DNA of 64,000 nt from assembly GCA_003215635.1 (NCBI GenBank), contig QCKC01000005.1:21739-85738 (forward strand), in the 5' to 3' direction. The number at the start of each line of letters is the position of its first letter. Position 1 is the stretch's first letter. The DNA is from Prochlorococcus sp. AG-409-J19 (GTDB lineage Bacteria > Cyanobacteriota > Cyanobacteriia > PCC-6307 > Cyanobiaceae). The notes beneath the pieces were generated by a model that saw nothing but the letters and a program-made list of their open reading frames with translations, did not search any database and was not told the origin of the DNA. Positions 37,359 to 47,398 of this stretch are shown here, one piece after another. A program made the translations under genes and the position numbers.

Positions 37359-39068
37359 TTACATCATTCCAGGCATTCCCATTCCGCCCATTCCAGGCAT
37401 TCCCATTCCGCCCATTCCGCCCATTCCGCCCATTCCGCCCATTCCGCCCATTCCGCCCATGGGGTCTGCGCCTCCTTGAGCTCCTGGTTCTGGTTCTGGT
37501 TCTGGCTTGTCTGCAATAACAACTTCAGTTGTTATTAATAGTGAAGCAATTGAAACGGCATCTTGGAGCGCAAGTCTTAATACTTTTGCTGCATCAAGTA
37601 TCCCTGCTGAAAGTAGATCTTCATATTCGCCAGAGATTGCGTTAAAACCCTTTCCAAGACGAAGTATCTCAGCAACAACTACATCTCCATTCTCGCCAGC
37701 ATTTATAGCTATTTGTCTAGCAGGAGCCAAGAGAGCTCTTTGGACAATTTCTACACCAGTACGTTGATCTCCTTCTGATTTTTTCGCAAAAGATTTAAGT
37801 TCTTCGCTCAATTGCAGCAAGGTTGTACCTCCTCCAGCAACAATCCCTTCTTCGACTGCGGCTTTTGTTGCGTTTAATGCATCCTCAATCCTTAATTTAC
37901 GATTTTTCAGTTCAGTTTCAGTAGGGGCACCTACTTTTATAACGGCAACTCCTCCTGCAAGTTTGGCTATCCGCTCATTGAGCTTTTCTTTATCGTATTC
38001 AGACTCTGTTGCCTCTAATTCTCTCTTTATAGACTCAACTCGTGCAGTTACTGCATCTTTTTGATCTTCATTTGCAACGATAGTAGTTTTGTCTTTGCTA
38101 ATTGTTATTCTTCTTGCTTTCCCTAGGTCAGATAATTCGACTTTATCAAGTGTCATTGCGCGATCTTCACTAATCATAGTGCCGCCCGTGAGGACTGCTA
38201 TGTCAGCAAGAGTTGCTTTCCTTCTATCCCCAAAGGAAGGAGCTCTAACTGCAGCAACTTGTAGAACTCCACGATTTTTATTAACAACTAAAGTTGCTAG
38301 CGCTTCGCCTTCAACTTCTTCCGCAAGTATTAATAAAGGTGATCCGCCTTTCTGAACTGTTTCTAGAACAGGTACCAGATCTGATACTGAACTTATTTTT
38401 TTGTCGGTGATTAGGATTAAAGCATTTTCAAATTCACATACTTGTCGGTCATTATCTGTGACGAAATAGGGCGAGCTATACCCTCTGTCAAAACCCATTC
38501 CTTCGGTTATTTCTAATTCTGTATTAAGTGACTTTGACTCTTCAACAGTAATAACACCATCAACAGTAACTTTCTCCATAGCATCTGAAACCATTTGCCC
38601 TATCTCCTGGTCGCCACCGGCGCTAACTGTCGCTACTTGAAGGATTGCTTTTCCGCTGACTGATTTGCTTTTTTTTGCAATTCCTTTTACTACTTCTGAT
38701 GCGGCATATTCCATACCTCGCCTCAGTTCAACAGGACTAGCCCCGGCTGCGACATTCTTAAGTCCTTCGCGAACCATCACTTGGGAAAGAACAGTCGCTG
38801 TTGTAGTCCCATCCCCAGCCTTGTCTTTGGTCTTGGCGGCAACCTGTTCAATTAACTTTGCTCCAATATTCTCAAATGGGTCTTCAAGCTCGATTTCTTT
38901 TGCAATTGTTACTCCATCATTAACAATATCTGGTGCCCCAAATTTCTTTTCAAGTACAACATTGCGGCCTTTTGGCCCAATAGTTACTTTCACAGCATCT
39001 GACATTGCATTGACCCCACGTTCAAGGGCGTTCCGTGATTCATCTGAGAAGCTGAGGAGTTTTGACAT
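37359..39068 (-). CDS. groL: 60 kDa chaperonin GroEL, solitary copy
   Basis: Encodes 569 residues from the ATG at 39068 ([18 protein letters not shown]); the frame extends seven codons upstream but this is the usual start. Hallmarks include the ATP site [12 protein letters not shown] and [14 protein letters not shown]. The C-terminal tail is a long Gly-Gly-Met repeat ending GMPGMM, which fills the folding cavity in working chaperonins. No groES is adjacent and I see no CIRCE element (TTAGCACTC inverted pair) upstream, so this is probably the second groEL copy of cyanobacteria, which stands apart from groESL. Confidence 0.95.
   Translation of the reverse strand: MSKLLSFSDESRNALERGVNAMSDAVKVTIGPKGRNVVLEKKFGAPDIVNDGVTIAKEIELEDPFENIGAKLIEQVAAKTKDKAGDGTTTATVLSQVMVREGLKNVAAGASPVELRRGMEYAASEVVKGIAKKSKSVSGKAILQVATVSAGGDQEIGQMVSDAMEKVTVDGVITVEESKSLNTELEITEGMGFDRGYSSPYFVTDNDRQVCEFENALILITDKKISSVSDLVPVLETVQKGGSPLLILAEEVEGEALATLVVNKNRGVLQVAAVRAPSFGDRRKATLADIAVLTGGTMISEDRAMTLDKVELSDLGKARRITISKDKTTIVANEDQKDAVTARVESIKRELEATESEYDKEKLNERIAKLAGGVAVIKVGAPTETELKNRKLRIEDALNATKAAVEEGIVAGGGTTLLQLSEELKSFAKKSEGDQRTGVEIVQRALLAPARQIAINAGENGDVVVAEILRLGKGFNAISGEYEDLLSAGILDAAKVLRLALQDAVSIASLLITTEVVIADKPEPEPEPGAQGGADPMGGMGGMGGMGGMGGMGGMGMPGMGGMGMPGMM
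37405..37458 (-). repeat. Six 9-bp tandem repeats coding the GroEL Gly-Gly-Met tail
   Basis: The 9-bp unit ATTCCGCCC (plus strand) is repeated six times without change, giving the MGG tripeptide series on the minus strand. Flanking imperfect units code [14 protein letters not shown]. Because units are multiples of three, slippage would lengthen or shorten the tail in frame. Confidence 0.9.
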
Positions 39069-39197
39069 TTTCTTCTGGTACCCAATCATTAATTTCCCAC
39101 AGGATGATCTCTCAAGGGGAGGGGGGTTGAGTGGGGAAAGCCGAATCCTTTTGCTTTAACAGAGGCAAGAGTCCCTATTGCTAGTTATCTTCGAGGT

Positions 39198-39371
39198 ATG
39201 AACGATTCTGGCACCCTGTTTTTTGTTCTCATGGCTGGTTTGGCCGGAACCATGACGTTGTTATATTTTCCTTTGCGGATATTTCTTACTGCGACCGAGA
39301 GGAGTAGAAGGCTGAAACTTCTACAAAAAATACGAAAGCTACGAGAGCAACTCGCTCAGCCTATTGATTGA
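39198..39371 (+). CDS. Small predicted membrane protein, 57 residues
   Basis: An ATG at 39198 opens a 57-residue frame. The N-terminal part is one hydrophobic helix (LFFVLMAGLAGTMTLLYFPL), and the rest is a basic amphipathic tail (TERSRRLKLLQKIRKLREQL). It sits in the gap between divergent groL and convergent fabG, and its stop is 12 bp from the fabG end. The clean topology and the fact that it fills the gap argue for a real gene. I do not recognise it. Confidence 0.6.
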   Translation: MNDSGTLFFVLMAGLAGTMTLLYFPLRIFLTATERSRRLKLLQKIRKLREQLAQPID

Positions 39372-39383
39372 AATGCTTCGTCG

Positions 39384-40136
39384 CTAGCTCATTACCATCC
39401 CACCATCAACTTGTATAACTTGTCCAGTGATATAAGAGGCTGCTGGATCTCCTGCTAGGAATTTCACTGTACCTGCGATGTGTTCAGGACTGCCAAATGA
39501 TCCAAGTGGGATTGCGGAAAGAATTGAATCTGTTTTCAAATCCTTCGTCATATCAGTGGAAATAAACCCTGGTGCAACTGCATTTACAGTTATTCCACGA
39601 CTTGCAAATTCTTTTGCGCTGCTCTTTGTAAGGCCTATTACTCCTGCTTTTGCGGCAGCATAATTTGCTTGCCCTGCATTCCCCATAAGCCCTACAACAG
39701 ATGTGATATTGATTATCCTCCCTTTCCTTTGTTTGATCATTTGCCTGGAAACTGCTCTAGTACAAAGAAAAACCCCACTAAGATTAAGGTTGATAACTTC
39801 TTGCCAATCTCTTGTTTTCATCCTCATTAAAAGACCATCACGTGTTATGCCTGCATTGTTAACGAGCACATCTATATGTTTATTTTTTTCAAGAATAGTT
39901 TTTATTAGCTCATCTACAGAATTTTCGTCAGAAACATTGGCTTCTAGTTTGTATGCCTTCCCTCCTGCTTGGGTGATTTCTTCTACTACTTCTTGAGCTT
40001 TTTCTGGAGAATTGGAGTAATTGACTATGACTTCTGCTCCTTCTCTACCTAAAGCTATTGCGATAGCTCTCCCAATACCTCTACTAGCACCAGTGACGAG
40101 AGCTATTTGATCAGTCAGGAGTTGGTTGTAAGCCAT
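39384..40136 (-). CDS. fabG: 3-oxoacyl-[acyl-carrier-protein] reductase
   Basis: Encodes 250 residues from the ATG at 40136 (MAYNQLLTDQIALVTG); a frame extension of 17 codons upstream is unlikely. It is a classical short-chain reductase of fatty acid synthesis: TGASRGIGRAIA binds NADPH, NNAGITRDGLLMRM is typical of FabG, and the catalytic Ser/Tyr/Lys are in TSVVGLMGNAGQANYAAAKA. The C-terminus SYITGQVIQVDGGMVMS is also standard. Length fits. Confidence 0.95.
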   Translation of the reverse strand: MAYNQLLTDQIALVTGASRGIGRAIAIALGREGAEVIVNYSNSPEKAQEVVEEITQAGGKAYKLEANVSDENSVDELIKTILEKNKHIDVLVNNAGITRDGLLMRMKTRDWQEVINLNLSGVFLCTRAVSRQMIKQRKGRIINITSVVGLMGNAGQANYAAAKAGVIGLTKSSAKEFASRGITVNAVAPGFISTDMTKDLKTDSILSAIPLGSFGSPEHIAGTVKFLAGDPAASYITGQVIQVDGGMVMS

Positions 40137-40536
40137 TTGAGATAAGAAGATATAAATATCGTAGAGACTAAGACCCTCTGAGTTCAACTCTTGACAGGAT
40201 TAAGTTGGGAATCTGTTTAATTGCTTGAGTATATTCTTTTTGATTTTGCAAAGGTTTAATTAAACTTTCCTGCAATTTGGACAGAATACGAAAGTAAAAT
40301 TATGATTTTATTGATTTGCAAGTTAATATATCTACCGCGTTTAAATCTTTAAATGGTTTTAATCTTTGCTAACTTTTTATCGGCATATTGACCAAATATG
40401 TATAGTCAATTTACCCTGAATAATTCTTAATGGAATACATGGCTTATCTTGGCAGGAGTAATTAAACTAAAATATTTATCAAATTAATCAATTAGGCAGT
40501 ATTGAATGATTTTATAAGGTATCTATAATTTCTGAT
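40137..40536. other. Intergenic region between divergent fabG and ispD, no gene seen
   Basis: Four hundred bases, very AT-rich, with stops in all frames and no tRNA- or repeat-like element. Apart from the candidate ispD promoter at its right end, I see no recognisable signal. A small RNA cannot be excluded by eye. Confidence 0.6.
40502..40529 (+). promoter_or_regulatory. Candidate sigma70-type promoter of ispD
   Basis: TTGAAT (40502-40507) and TATAAT (40524-40529) are separated by 16 bp. The -10 box is a perfect consensus ending 7 nt before the ispD ATG, so transcription would start at or next to the start codon. No Shine-Dalgarno sequence is visible, consistent with a leaderless mRNA. Confidence 0.5.
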
Positions 40537-41217
40537 ATGCATTTGTTAATTGTAGCTGCTGGTAGTGGTAGGAGAATGGGGGCTGATTGCAACAAATTAT
40601 TGCTGCCAGTATTAGATAGACCAGTTTTGGCTTGGACTTTTGATGCGGTTTTTGCTGCAAAATCAATTTCTTGGGTTGGAGTAGTAGGAAACCCTGTAGA
40701 TAAGCAGTGGATTATTGAATTGATTCAGGGTGCTCCAAAAGACGTCAAATGGATTGAGGGGGGTAAAACACGTCAAGAATCAGTTAAAAATGGCCTTGCT
40801 GGTCTTCCTCTAGATGCAAAACATGTTCTTGTTCATGATGGAGCAAGATGTTTAGTTAAATCAGAAATTTTTGATTTATGTGCTGAAGCTGTTTTAGAAG
40901 GACAGTCGGTTATCGCTGCAACTCCTGTTACGGATACTATTAAGAGGGTCGATAAAAAAAATCTCATATTTGAAACCCCTGAAAGGGATAAATTATGGGC
41001 AGCTCAAACCCCACAAGGATTTTCTGTAAATAAACTCCGAGAAGCTCATTTCATAGCAGAACAAGAATCATGGAATGTCACTGATGATGCTTCGCTTTTT
41101 GAACGTCTGAATTGGCCTGTAAAAGTTTTGGATGCAGGTCCTTCAAACATAAAAGTCACTACACCTTTTGATTTAACTATTGCGGAAGCCTTGCTTAGTA
41201 GTAGGTCAGAAATCTGA
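40537..41217 (+). CDS. ispD: 2-C-methyl-D-erythritol 4-phosphate cytidylyltransferase
   Basis: Encodes 226 residues of the third enzyme of the MEP isoprenoid pathway, which supplies carotenoids, phytol and quinone tails. The CTP-binding loop [18 protein letters not shown] starts at residue 5, and [11 protein letters not shown] and [12 protein letters not shown] are family motifs. The 3' end overlaps the convergent LD-carboxypeptidase gene by 23 nt. Confidence 0.95.
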   Translation: MHLLIVAAGSGRRMGADCNKLLLPVLDRPVLAWTFDAVFAAKSISWVGVVGNPVDKQWIIELIQGAPKDVKWIEGGKTRQESVKNGLAGLPLDAKHVLVHDGARCLVKSEIFDLCAEAVLEGQSVIAATPVTDTIKRVDKKNLIFETPERDKLWAAQTPQGFSVNKLREAHFIAEQESWNVTDDASLFERLNWPVKVLDAGPSNIKVTTPFDLTIAEALLSSRSEI

Positions 41218-42100
41218 GCAGGCCCAAATTTGCATCTAACAAAGTTTTAGCCCCTAAGGGGAAAGAGGCATTGCCTGAAGAATGCCCTAAAGGAAGATTT
41301 CCTAATACTGGAATACCAAGATCGCTTGTTCGTTCTTTGAGAATTTCGGTTAATCGAAAAGTGTTCTCTCTAGGGACCTCATCCTTTTCTTCACAGTCAA
41401 TGAATGAACCAAAACCTATGCCTGCGAGTTGTTGTAACAAACCTGACAATCTCCATTGTGTGAGCATGCGATCAATTCGATATGGAGCTTCTCCTATGTC
41501 TTCTAGAACAAGTATTGCTCCGTTTAGATTTGGGAAATGCTTGCTCCCTATCAGATGTGTGGCGACAGTGAGGTTGGTTACAACTAGTGGGCCTATGGCA
41601 CTGCCTTTTACCCAAGGATCTCCTTCTATGTCAGGTATTTCTTCGCCAAATAAAATAGCCTTTAGCCTATTCTGACTCCATAGGGGTTCATTCCCTAAGG
41701 TGATCAAAAGAGGACCATGAATGCAGCCATGAAAACCTGCATTTAATCTTGCTAACAGAAGAGAACTTGCATCTGAAAACCCAAGAATCCATCCTTTGCT
41801 CCATTCCCCAGGTCGTTCTAAAAGACGGGCAGCTCCCCAACCTCCTCGAGCACAAATTATTAGAGGGGGAGGAAAGTTTTGATGCAACTCCTTAAAACGT
41901 TCATTGTCATCACCTGCTAGATATCCCCAACGACGTCCTTGTATTTTTTGAGGTAGACAAACTAGTCCCCAGCTTGTCAGGACTTCTGTTCCTTTGACAA
42001 GATTTTCTTCATTCTCTACAGCGGAGCTTGATGCAATTGTGATTATTTCATCGCCTTCTTTTAAGAAGTTAGGCAATGTTTTGGAAATTAGTGAAATCAT
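41195..42100 (-). CDS. LD-carboxypeptidase (S66 family, LdcA-like)
   Basis: Encodes 301 residues of the serine peptidase family that removes the terminal D-alanine from muropeptide tetrapeptides during peptidoglycan recycling. Conserved parts are [12 protein letters not shown], the nucleophile Ser in [11 protein letters not shown], the Glu in [16 protein letters not shown] and the His in [11 protein letters not shown]. Length is normal. It is followed at 12 bp upstream by ubiA on the same strand. Relatives also include microcin-immunity-type peptidases, but the recycling role is more likely. Confidence 0.87.
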   Translation of the reverse strand: MISLISKTLPNFLKEGDEIITIASSSAVENEENLVKGTEVLTSWGLVCLPQKIQGRRWGYLAGDDNERFKELHQNFPPPLIICARGGWGAARLLERPGEWSKGWILGFSDASSLLLARLNAGFHGCIHGPLLITLGNEPLWSQNRLKAILFGEEIPDIEGDPWVKGSAIGPLVVTNLTVATHLIGSKHFPNLNGAILVLEDIGEAPYRIDRMLTQWRLSGLLQQLAGIGFGSFIDCEEKDEVPRENTFRLTEILKERTSDLGIPVLGNLPLGHSSGNASFPLGAKTLLDANLGLLRFLTYY

Positions 42101-42112
42101 TTATTCTAAGTT

Positions 42113-43006
42113 TCAGTTTATTTTTGCGCTGACTAGACCAAACATCAAAAGAGCTCCTAGTAATACCTGGTTCCTAAAATGATTTCCATAATCTTTTCCC
42201 TGATTATTAGATGATTTTAGAATCCAAACCTCACGTTGCATTCCGAAGGAAACTAAAGACCAAAGTAACCAGTAAAACCATTCTACTCCTGAGATTGCAG
42301 AACCAATCGCTAGAGAAAAACATGCAATTGCGTAGCTTGCAGATACGATTTTCAAGCTCTTGGTCCCAAGTGATATTGCGCTGCTTTTTAGTCCTAGATT
42401 TATGTCATCTTCACGGTCAGACATTGCATAAATCGTGTCAAATCCGAATGTCCAGCAAATTGTTGCTAGCCAACAACAGAGTAAAGGTATTCCGCCATTT
42501 AAGTTGCCCTGAATTGCTGCCCATGGAATAAGTACAGAGAAACCCCAGCAGAAAGCCAAAATAAATTGAGGATATTCGAACCATCTTTTGGCACTTGGGT
42601 ATAGAAGAATTATCGGCAATGCAATAATTGCAAGTATTAAACAAACTTTTCTACTAACTATTGGTAGAGAAAGGACTACTAGAAGACTTAAAAAGATAAA
42701 TACAAATAGTAATGCTAATGCGGTTTTTATTGAAACTATCCCCTTAGCCAAAGGGCGTTCTTTAGTCCTTTGTACTTTGCTATCAAAGTTTTTGTCCCAG
42801 ATGTCATTCGCAATGCATCCTGCACCGCTTGTTAAAACCCCACCAAGAATAATTAGTAAAAGCAAATGGTTGCTTGGAGGTGCATTTGGGCTTAACCACA
42901 GTGACCATCCAGCAGGTATGAGGAGAATTAGGCGCCCACTAGGTTTGTTCCATCTCAGAAGTTGTGCCAAATGGATCAACTGGTTTTGGATTGGTTTTGA
43001 TTTCAA
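42113..43006 (-). CDS. ubiA: 4-hydroxybenzoate polyprenyltransferase-like protein (UbiA family)
   Basis: Encodes 297 residues with about eight or nine membrane helices. Both prenyl-diphosphate/Mg motifs are present: NDIWDKNFDSKVQRTKERPL and YAMSDREDDINLGLKS. In cyanobacteria this enzyme starts plastoquinone synthesis by prenylating 4-hydroxybenzoate. It lies 12 bp upstream of the LD-carboxypeptidase gene and is divergent from ppx, a pairing common in marine picocyanobacteria (from memory). Confidence 0.92.
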   Translation of the reverse strand: MKSKPIQNQLIHLAQLLRWNKPSGRLILLIPAGWSLWLSPNAPPSNHLLLLIILGGVLTSGAGCIANDIWDKNFDSKVQRTKERPLAKGIVSIKTALALLFVFIFLSLLVVLSLPIVSRKVCLILAIIALPIILLYPSAKRWFEYPQFILAFCWGFSVLIPWAAIQGNLNGGIPLLCCWLATICWTFGFDTIYAMSDREDDINLGLKSSAISLGTKSLKIVSASYAIACFSLAIGSAISGVEWFYWLLWSLVSFGMQREVWILKSSNNQGKDYGNHFRNQVLLGALLMFGLVSAKIN

Positions 43007-43068
43007 TAGCTTTTTTAATACACCATGTATTTAGTTTTCAATGAAACCTGGAGAGATGCCAGAGTGTT

Positions 43069-44754
43069 GTGATTCATGAATCCTTGATTGAACCACAAGG
43101 ATTCTGCTCATCCGCTTATAAGCATATGGATTTTGAGCATTATGAGGAAAAATCTCAGGGAGACGAAGAAACTCCTTCCTCATCGCAGCCAAGATATGTT
43201 GGCGCGATAGATATAGGGACTAATTCGATTCATCTTCTTTTGGCTTCAGTTGATCCTGTGCTTCATACTTTTAACATAGAATTAGCTGAAAAATCTACGA
43301 CAAGATTGGGTGAGAGGGAATCTGACTCGGGCGCATTGACAGCTATAGCAATTAAAAGATCTTTAGAAACTTTGAGACGTTTTAAAGAGCTTGCTTTAAG
43401 CCATAATGTTGAGCAATTGATGACAGCAGCAACAAGTGCGGTTCGAGAAGCTCCTAATGGGGGTGACTTTTTAATCCAAATCAAAGATGACCTTGGTATT
43501 GAGGTTGATTTAATAAGTGGCGCAGAAGAAGCACGATTGATTTATTTAGGAGTTCTCTCTGGAATGAGCTTTGGGGGGAAGCCCCATATCCTTGTCGATA
43601 TCGGAGGAGGTTCTACGGAGTTGATTCTTGCTGATGGGCGTGATGCAAGAGCTCTGACTAGTACAAGAATAGGAGCAGTTCGATTGCAGAGGGACTTTAT
43701 AAAGAGTGAACCTATTTCGAATTCAAGAAGGGAGTTTTTGAAGACCTTTATACAAGGTTCTTTTGAGCCAGCAGTAGAAAAGATTCTGAGTCGCATTCAA
43801 TCTGGACAAAATTCTTTGATGGTTGGTACTAGCGGCACTGCAATGGCTATAGGTAATTTGCTCTCTGCTGAAGAGGAAAATTCACCTCTCAAGTTGCATG
43901 GATATCGAATTGCGAAAAAAAAATTAGATTCTTTGCTTGAAAAGCTTGTTCAGTTGACTCCCTCTGAAAGATGTTTGCTCCCTTCCTTAAGTGAGCGTAG
44001 GGCGGAAATTATTGTTCCAGGAGCACTGATTTTGCAAACAATTATGGAGATGTTTAATATTGATGAGATTACTCTTAGTGAAAGAGCTTTAAGAGAAGGA
44101 TTGATTGTTGATTGGATGTTACGTAAGCGTTTGCTTGAGGATCGGTTTAACTTTCAAAGTAGTATTAGGCAGAGAACGGTTATTCACCAAGCACAGAGAT
44201 TTGCAGTTAATCAGGAGCATGCTGAAAAAGTAGCAAATCATGCGTTGAGTTTTTATGATCAAACTTATGGTTTATTGCACAATGATTCAGGAGAAGGGCG
44301 AGAGTTATTATGGGCTGCTGCAATGCTTCATTCTTGTGGAAAACATATTCATTCAACTGCATATCATAAGCATTCTTGGTATTTAATTCGTCATGGGGAA
44401 CTTCTTGGTTATTCACATTTAGAGCATTTGATGGTTGCGGCTATTGCTCGATATCATAGGAGAAGTTTGCCTAAAAAACGACATTATGAATGGCAAAGTC
44501 TGATTACCAAGCAAAATAAGAAGCTGGTAGAAGAGATGGCATTGATTTTGCGTTTAGCATCAGCCCTGAATCGTCGGCCTAAGCCAGTTGTCTCTGATTT
44601 GAAGATTTCTTTAGAACAAAATAATTTAATTATCTATTTGAAATCTGAAAGGAAGAATAATAAATTAGAACTCGAGGAATGGAGTCTTATGAATTGCTCA
44701 GGAATCATCAAGGAAATTACCGGAAGGAATCTAAAGGTATTTACTGGTTCCTAA
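43069..44754 (+). CDS. ppx: Exopolyphosphatase / pppGpp phosphohydrolase family
   Basis: Encodes up to 561 residues from a GTG at 43069; an ATG at 43126 is the main alternative. The ASKHA ATPase fold has phosphate loops AIDIGTNSIHLLLASVD and ILVDIGGGSTELIL, with the catalytic glutamate expected in the SGAEEARLIYLG region. A C-terminal HD-like domain follows (LHSCGKHIHSTAYHKHS). It hydrolyses inorganic polyphosphate; some members also act on pppGpp. Confidence 0.92.
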   Translation: MIHESLIEPQGFCSSAYKHMDFEHYEEKSQGDEETPSSSQPRYVGAIDIGTNSIHLLLASVDPVLHTFNIELAEKSTTRLGERESDSGALTAIAIKRSLETLRRFKELALSHNVEQLMTAATSAVREAPNGGDFLIQIKDDLGIEVDLISGAEEARLIYLGVLSGMSFGGKPHILVDIGGGSTELILADGRDARALTSTRIGAVRLQRDFIKSEPISNSRREFLKTFIQGSFEPAVEKILSRIQSGQNSLMVGTSGTAMAIGNLLSAEEENSPLKLHGYRIAKKKLDSLLEKLVQLTPSERCLLPSLSERRAEIIVPGALILQTIMEMFNIDEITLSERALREGLIVDWMLRKRLLEDRFNFQSSIRQRTVIHQAQRFAVNQEHAEKVANHALSFYDQTYGLLHNDSGEGRELLWAAAMLHSCGKHIHSTAYHKHSWYLIRHGELLGYSHLEHLMVAAIARYHRRSLPKKRHYEWQSLITKQNKKLVEEMALILRLASALNRRPKPVVSDLKISLEQNNLIIYLKSERKNNKLELEEWSLMNCSGIIKEITGRNLKVFTGS

Positions 44755-44775
44755 ATAAGAAGTTTTAACTATAAA

Positions 44776-45513
44776 CTATTCTTTAATTTTTAGAAGGTGC
44801 CAATAAACATCATCGCTAGTTCCTAGAGGAGTGGATTTGCTCCCATTAATACTGATTTTTATGAGGTCTGGCCGCCCTGTAAATACTTCTAGCTTTTTGT
44901 TGGATGTGATCATTTTAGATTTATGAAGTGTTCCTTTGAATAATGTGGATCCATTTTTTTGTCTGATGATGACTTTTTTAGGACTAACTGGATTGAAGAT
45001 AAAGGTGCTAGATTTAGTTGATATATTTCTATTTACATCCTCATTCCACTTGGATGGAGATAATATTCCAGTCTTAGTTGTTCTAACTATGGCAACACAA
45101 GTTATAAATATAACTACTGAAGAAGCTGTGATGATTTTCCATGATGTGATGGACTTACCTGACGATTGTTCTTTTGTAATTCGCTTATTGTCGTTTCCTT
45201 GATTTGTATCTTTTTTGCCACAATCTGTTTCTATATCGTTAATAAAAGAACTAGAGTCTATCTCAAGCTTCTCAGCAACTCTACGAATCATAGCTTTTAT
45301 AAAGACAACCTCAGGAAGTAGTGATTTATCTCCGTTTTCTAAAGCTATTAGTTGTTCCTCGCCAATATTAAGACTTGCTGCCAATTCCTCTGAATCAATA
45401 GATTTCCTTACTCGTTCCTCCCGGAGTTGAGATCCTATATTCTTCAAGATTGCATGGGACTCATCAGAATCCTTTTTTGAATTGAAGATGTCTGGCGAGG
45501 AATCCGATGACAA
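44776..45513 (-). CDS. RodZ-like helix-turn-helix membrane protein
   Basis: Encodes 245 residues. An N-terminal helix-turn-helix of the RodZ type covers residues about 22-95 (LREERVRKSIDSEELAASLN, LIALENGDKSLLP). A basic linker and one membrane helix (ITASSVVIFITCVAIV, about residues 128-145) come next, then an extracytoplasmic beta domain like DUF4115. RodZ ties MreB filaments to the cell-wall machinery. The gene is not beside mreB here and is convergent with ppx (21 bp). Confidence 0.75.
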   Translation of the reverse strand: MSSDSSPDIFNSKKDSDESHAILKNIGSQLREERVRKSIDSEELAASLNIGEEQLIALENGDKSLLPEVVFIKAMIRRVAEKLEIDSSSFINDIETDCGKKDTNQGNDNKRITKEQSSGKSITSWKIITASSVVIFITCVAIVRTTKTGILSPSKWNEDVNRNISTKSSTFIFNPVSPKKVIIRQKNGSTLFKGTLHKSKMITSNKKLEVFTGRPDLIKISINGSKSTPLGTSDDVYWHLLKIKE

Positions 45514-45741
45514 GGCTTCTGTTTTGCAGAATTAAAGTAATTTTAGAGGGTATGTATTGGTTTGTCAGTCGCCCTCGCCTTGAAGAGGATATGAGTAATC
45601 AAACTTAGACGTTGATTTTGTGTTGTGTCTCTTATCGGGTTTATCGATTCGCGAGTATGGATAAATTGTATAGAAGTGACTCTTTTATTGATGTTCTAAT
45701 GCTTTTTAGGGAATTTCAGGACCGAAATTATGAATTGGTTT

Positions 45742-46512
45742 TTAATTTGCTCGGGATTGTTTGTTATCCCTAAAGAGGTGTGTATGGTTAGGATGATAAA
45801 GTTTAGATCTTTTTTTTGTGGCATTCAAGGCAGGACTAACTATATACAATGTTGTTCTATCTAATCCGTATTTTTGAGAAGTAGAACTCATTTCTTTTAA
45901 TGGGACAATCTCAAGAATTTCTTTTGGCCAGCTAACTCTGTGACCAATTACTACTTGGGTATCTTTTGGATAGAAATTTAGTAGAATTGATTCAACTTCT
46001 TTGACATGGCGAGCACTTAAATATAAGCACAATGTTGCACCTATGGAGGCAAGGTTTTGCAGCTCTTCTTTATGAGGAATGCCAGTCCTGCCAGGTGCTC
46101 TGCTAAGAATAATTGTTTGTGTCACTCCTGGAATAGTCAGCTCAGTATTGATTGCTGCTGCTGTCGCTTGATATGCGCTTACCCCAGGGATAACTTCCAC
46201 TGAAATTCCGGCGTCATTTAGTTGACAAATCTGCTCCGAGATTGCCCCATATAGGCATGGATCTCCATCATGGAGTCGTACAACTTTTTTCCCCTTTAAG
46301 CATCGGTCTATGAGAATTGGGATTATTTCTTCGAGAGTTAATGATCTAGTAGGAATGCATTCGCATGTTTTTGGGACAATCTGAATAAGCTCAGGGGAAA
46401 TTAATGAATCCGTCCATACAACTACTTCGGCTTCCTTTAGTCGTTTTTCTGCACGCAAGGTTAAAAGATCTAAGGCTCCTGGACCTGCTCCTACTATTGA
46501 AATTTTCCTCAT
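45742..46512 (-). CDS. cobM: Precorrin-4 C11-methyltransferase
   Basis: Encodes 256 residues of the tetrapyrrole methylase family: [20 protein letters not shown] binds S-adenosylmethionine, [18 protein letters not shown] and [20 protein letters not shown] are standard, and [20 protein letters not shown] identifies the CobM/CbiF branch. It methylates C11 in corrin ring synthesis. It is coupled to lgt by a 4-nt overlap. Confidence 0.93.
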   Translation of the reverse strand: MRKISIVGAGPGALDLLTLRAEKRLKEAEVVVWTDSLISPELIQIVPKTCECIPTRSLTLEEIIPILIDRCLKGKKVVRLHDGDPCLYGAISEQICQLNDAGISVEVIPGVSAYQATAAAINTELTIPGVTQTIILSRAPGRTGIPHKEELQNLASIGATLCLYLSARHVKEVESILLNFYPKDTQVVIGHRVSWPKEILEIVPLKEMSSTSQKYGLDRTTLYIVSPALNATKKRSKLYHPNHTHLFRDNKQSRAN

Positions 46513-47378
46513 TTGTTTCGCTCCATGGGGAGACCAAGTTCAGGTAGGTTTTTTTTTGCCACATAAAGCCTCCATAGTCCTATTAACCCTGCTCCAATTA
46601 GAGAAATACTAACTAGTTGAGCGACTCGGATGCCCCCTTCACATAATGGAGGTATTCCTGCGATGCATAGCGCATCAGTTCTTAAGCCCTCGATCCAAAC
46701 TCTTCCAAGGCTATAAAAGATCATATAAAAACAGCTACAGGCTCCGTAGCGAAGGGCTTTGGGCCTTTCACTCTGAATATATAGTAAAGTAATAAGTACA
46801 AGAAATACCCCGAAATCCCAAATGGATTCGTATAAAAATGTTGGGTGAAAAAAATTAAAATTCATAAATTCTTGTGGTCTATAGCTAATTGGTATAAATA
46901 GTTTCCAAGGTAGGTTCGTAGGCACTCCAAAAGCTTCATTATTGAAGAAGTTACCCCATCTGCCAATTGCTTGACCGAGAGCAACGGAAGGTAAAAGTAT
47001 GTCTAGCAAGTTCCAAAATGCTTGCTTGTTCCAACGACAGAAATAAATCAAAGAAATTACTCCACCTATTAAGGCCCCATGTATGGCTATCCCTCCTCTC
47101 CAGATTGAGAATATGCTTATTAAATCATTCTCATAATTATTCCATTGAAAAAGTACGTAATATAAACGGGCTCCAATAATCGAGCTAATAACAAGAATGG
47201 GAAGAAGATCACTTATTAAATTATTTTTTATTCCTCTTAATTTTGCCAGATAATTTGATAGGTTAAGACCTATTAGCACTGCTATGGCTATAAGGAATCC
47301 ATACCATCTGAATATTATGGGACCTATTTTGATTAGCTCAGGACCTGGGGAAGCTAATGTTGCAGATAATTGAAACAT
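46509..47378 (-). CDS. lgt: Phosphatidylglycerol-prolipoprotein diacylglyceryl transferase
   Basis: Encodes 289 residues with seven membrane helices. It transfers diacylglycerol to the lipobox cysteine of prolipoproteins. The family signature [20 protein letters not shown] includes the essential Arg and Asn residues; [13 protein letters not shown] is the other conserved stretch. Substrates in this window would be the two lipoproteins at 23 and 25 kb. It lies 20 bp after petA and is probably cotranscribed with petC-petA and cobM. Confidence 0.95.
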   Translation of the reverse strand: MFQLSATLASPGPELIKIGPIIFRWYGFLIAIAVLIGLNLSNYLAKLRGIKNNLISDLLPILVISSIIGARLYYVLFQWNNYENDLISIFSIWRGGIAIHGALIGGVISLIYFCRWNKQAFWNLLDILLPSVALGQAIGRWGNFFNNEAFGVPTNLPWKLFIPISYRPQEFMNFNFFHPTFLYESIWDFGVFLVLITLLYIQSERPKALRYGACSCFYMIFYSLGRVWIEGLRTDALCIAGIPPLCEGGIRVAQLVSISLIGAGLIGLWRLYVAKKNLPELGLPMERNK

Positions 47379-47398
47379 AGCTTCTTTTAAATAAGGAT

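Noticed and set aside
38665..39159. 164-residue frame antisense to groL
   Set aside because: It is the shadow of the strongly biased groL codons, with low-complexity Ser/Thr/Pro composition and no domain.
39069..39197. CIRCE heat-shock operator upstream of groL
   Set aside because: I looked for TTAGCACTC/GAGTGCTAA and found nothing close.
42588..43034. 148-residue frame opposite ubiA
   Set aside because: UbiA has both prenyltransferase motifs on the other strand; this frame has no recognisable feature.
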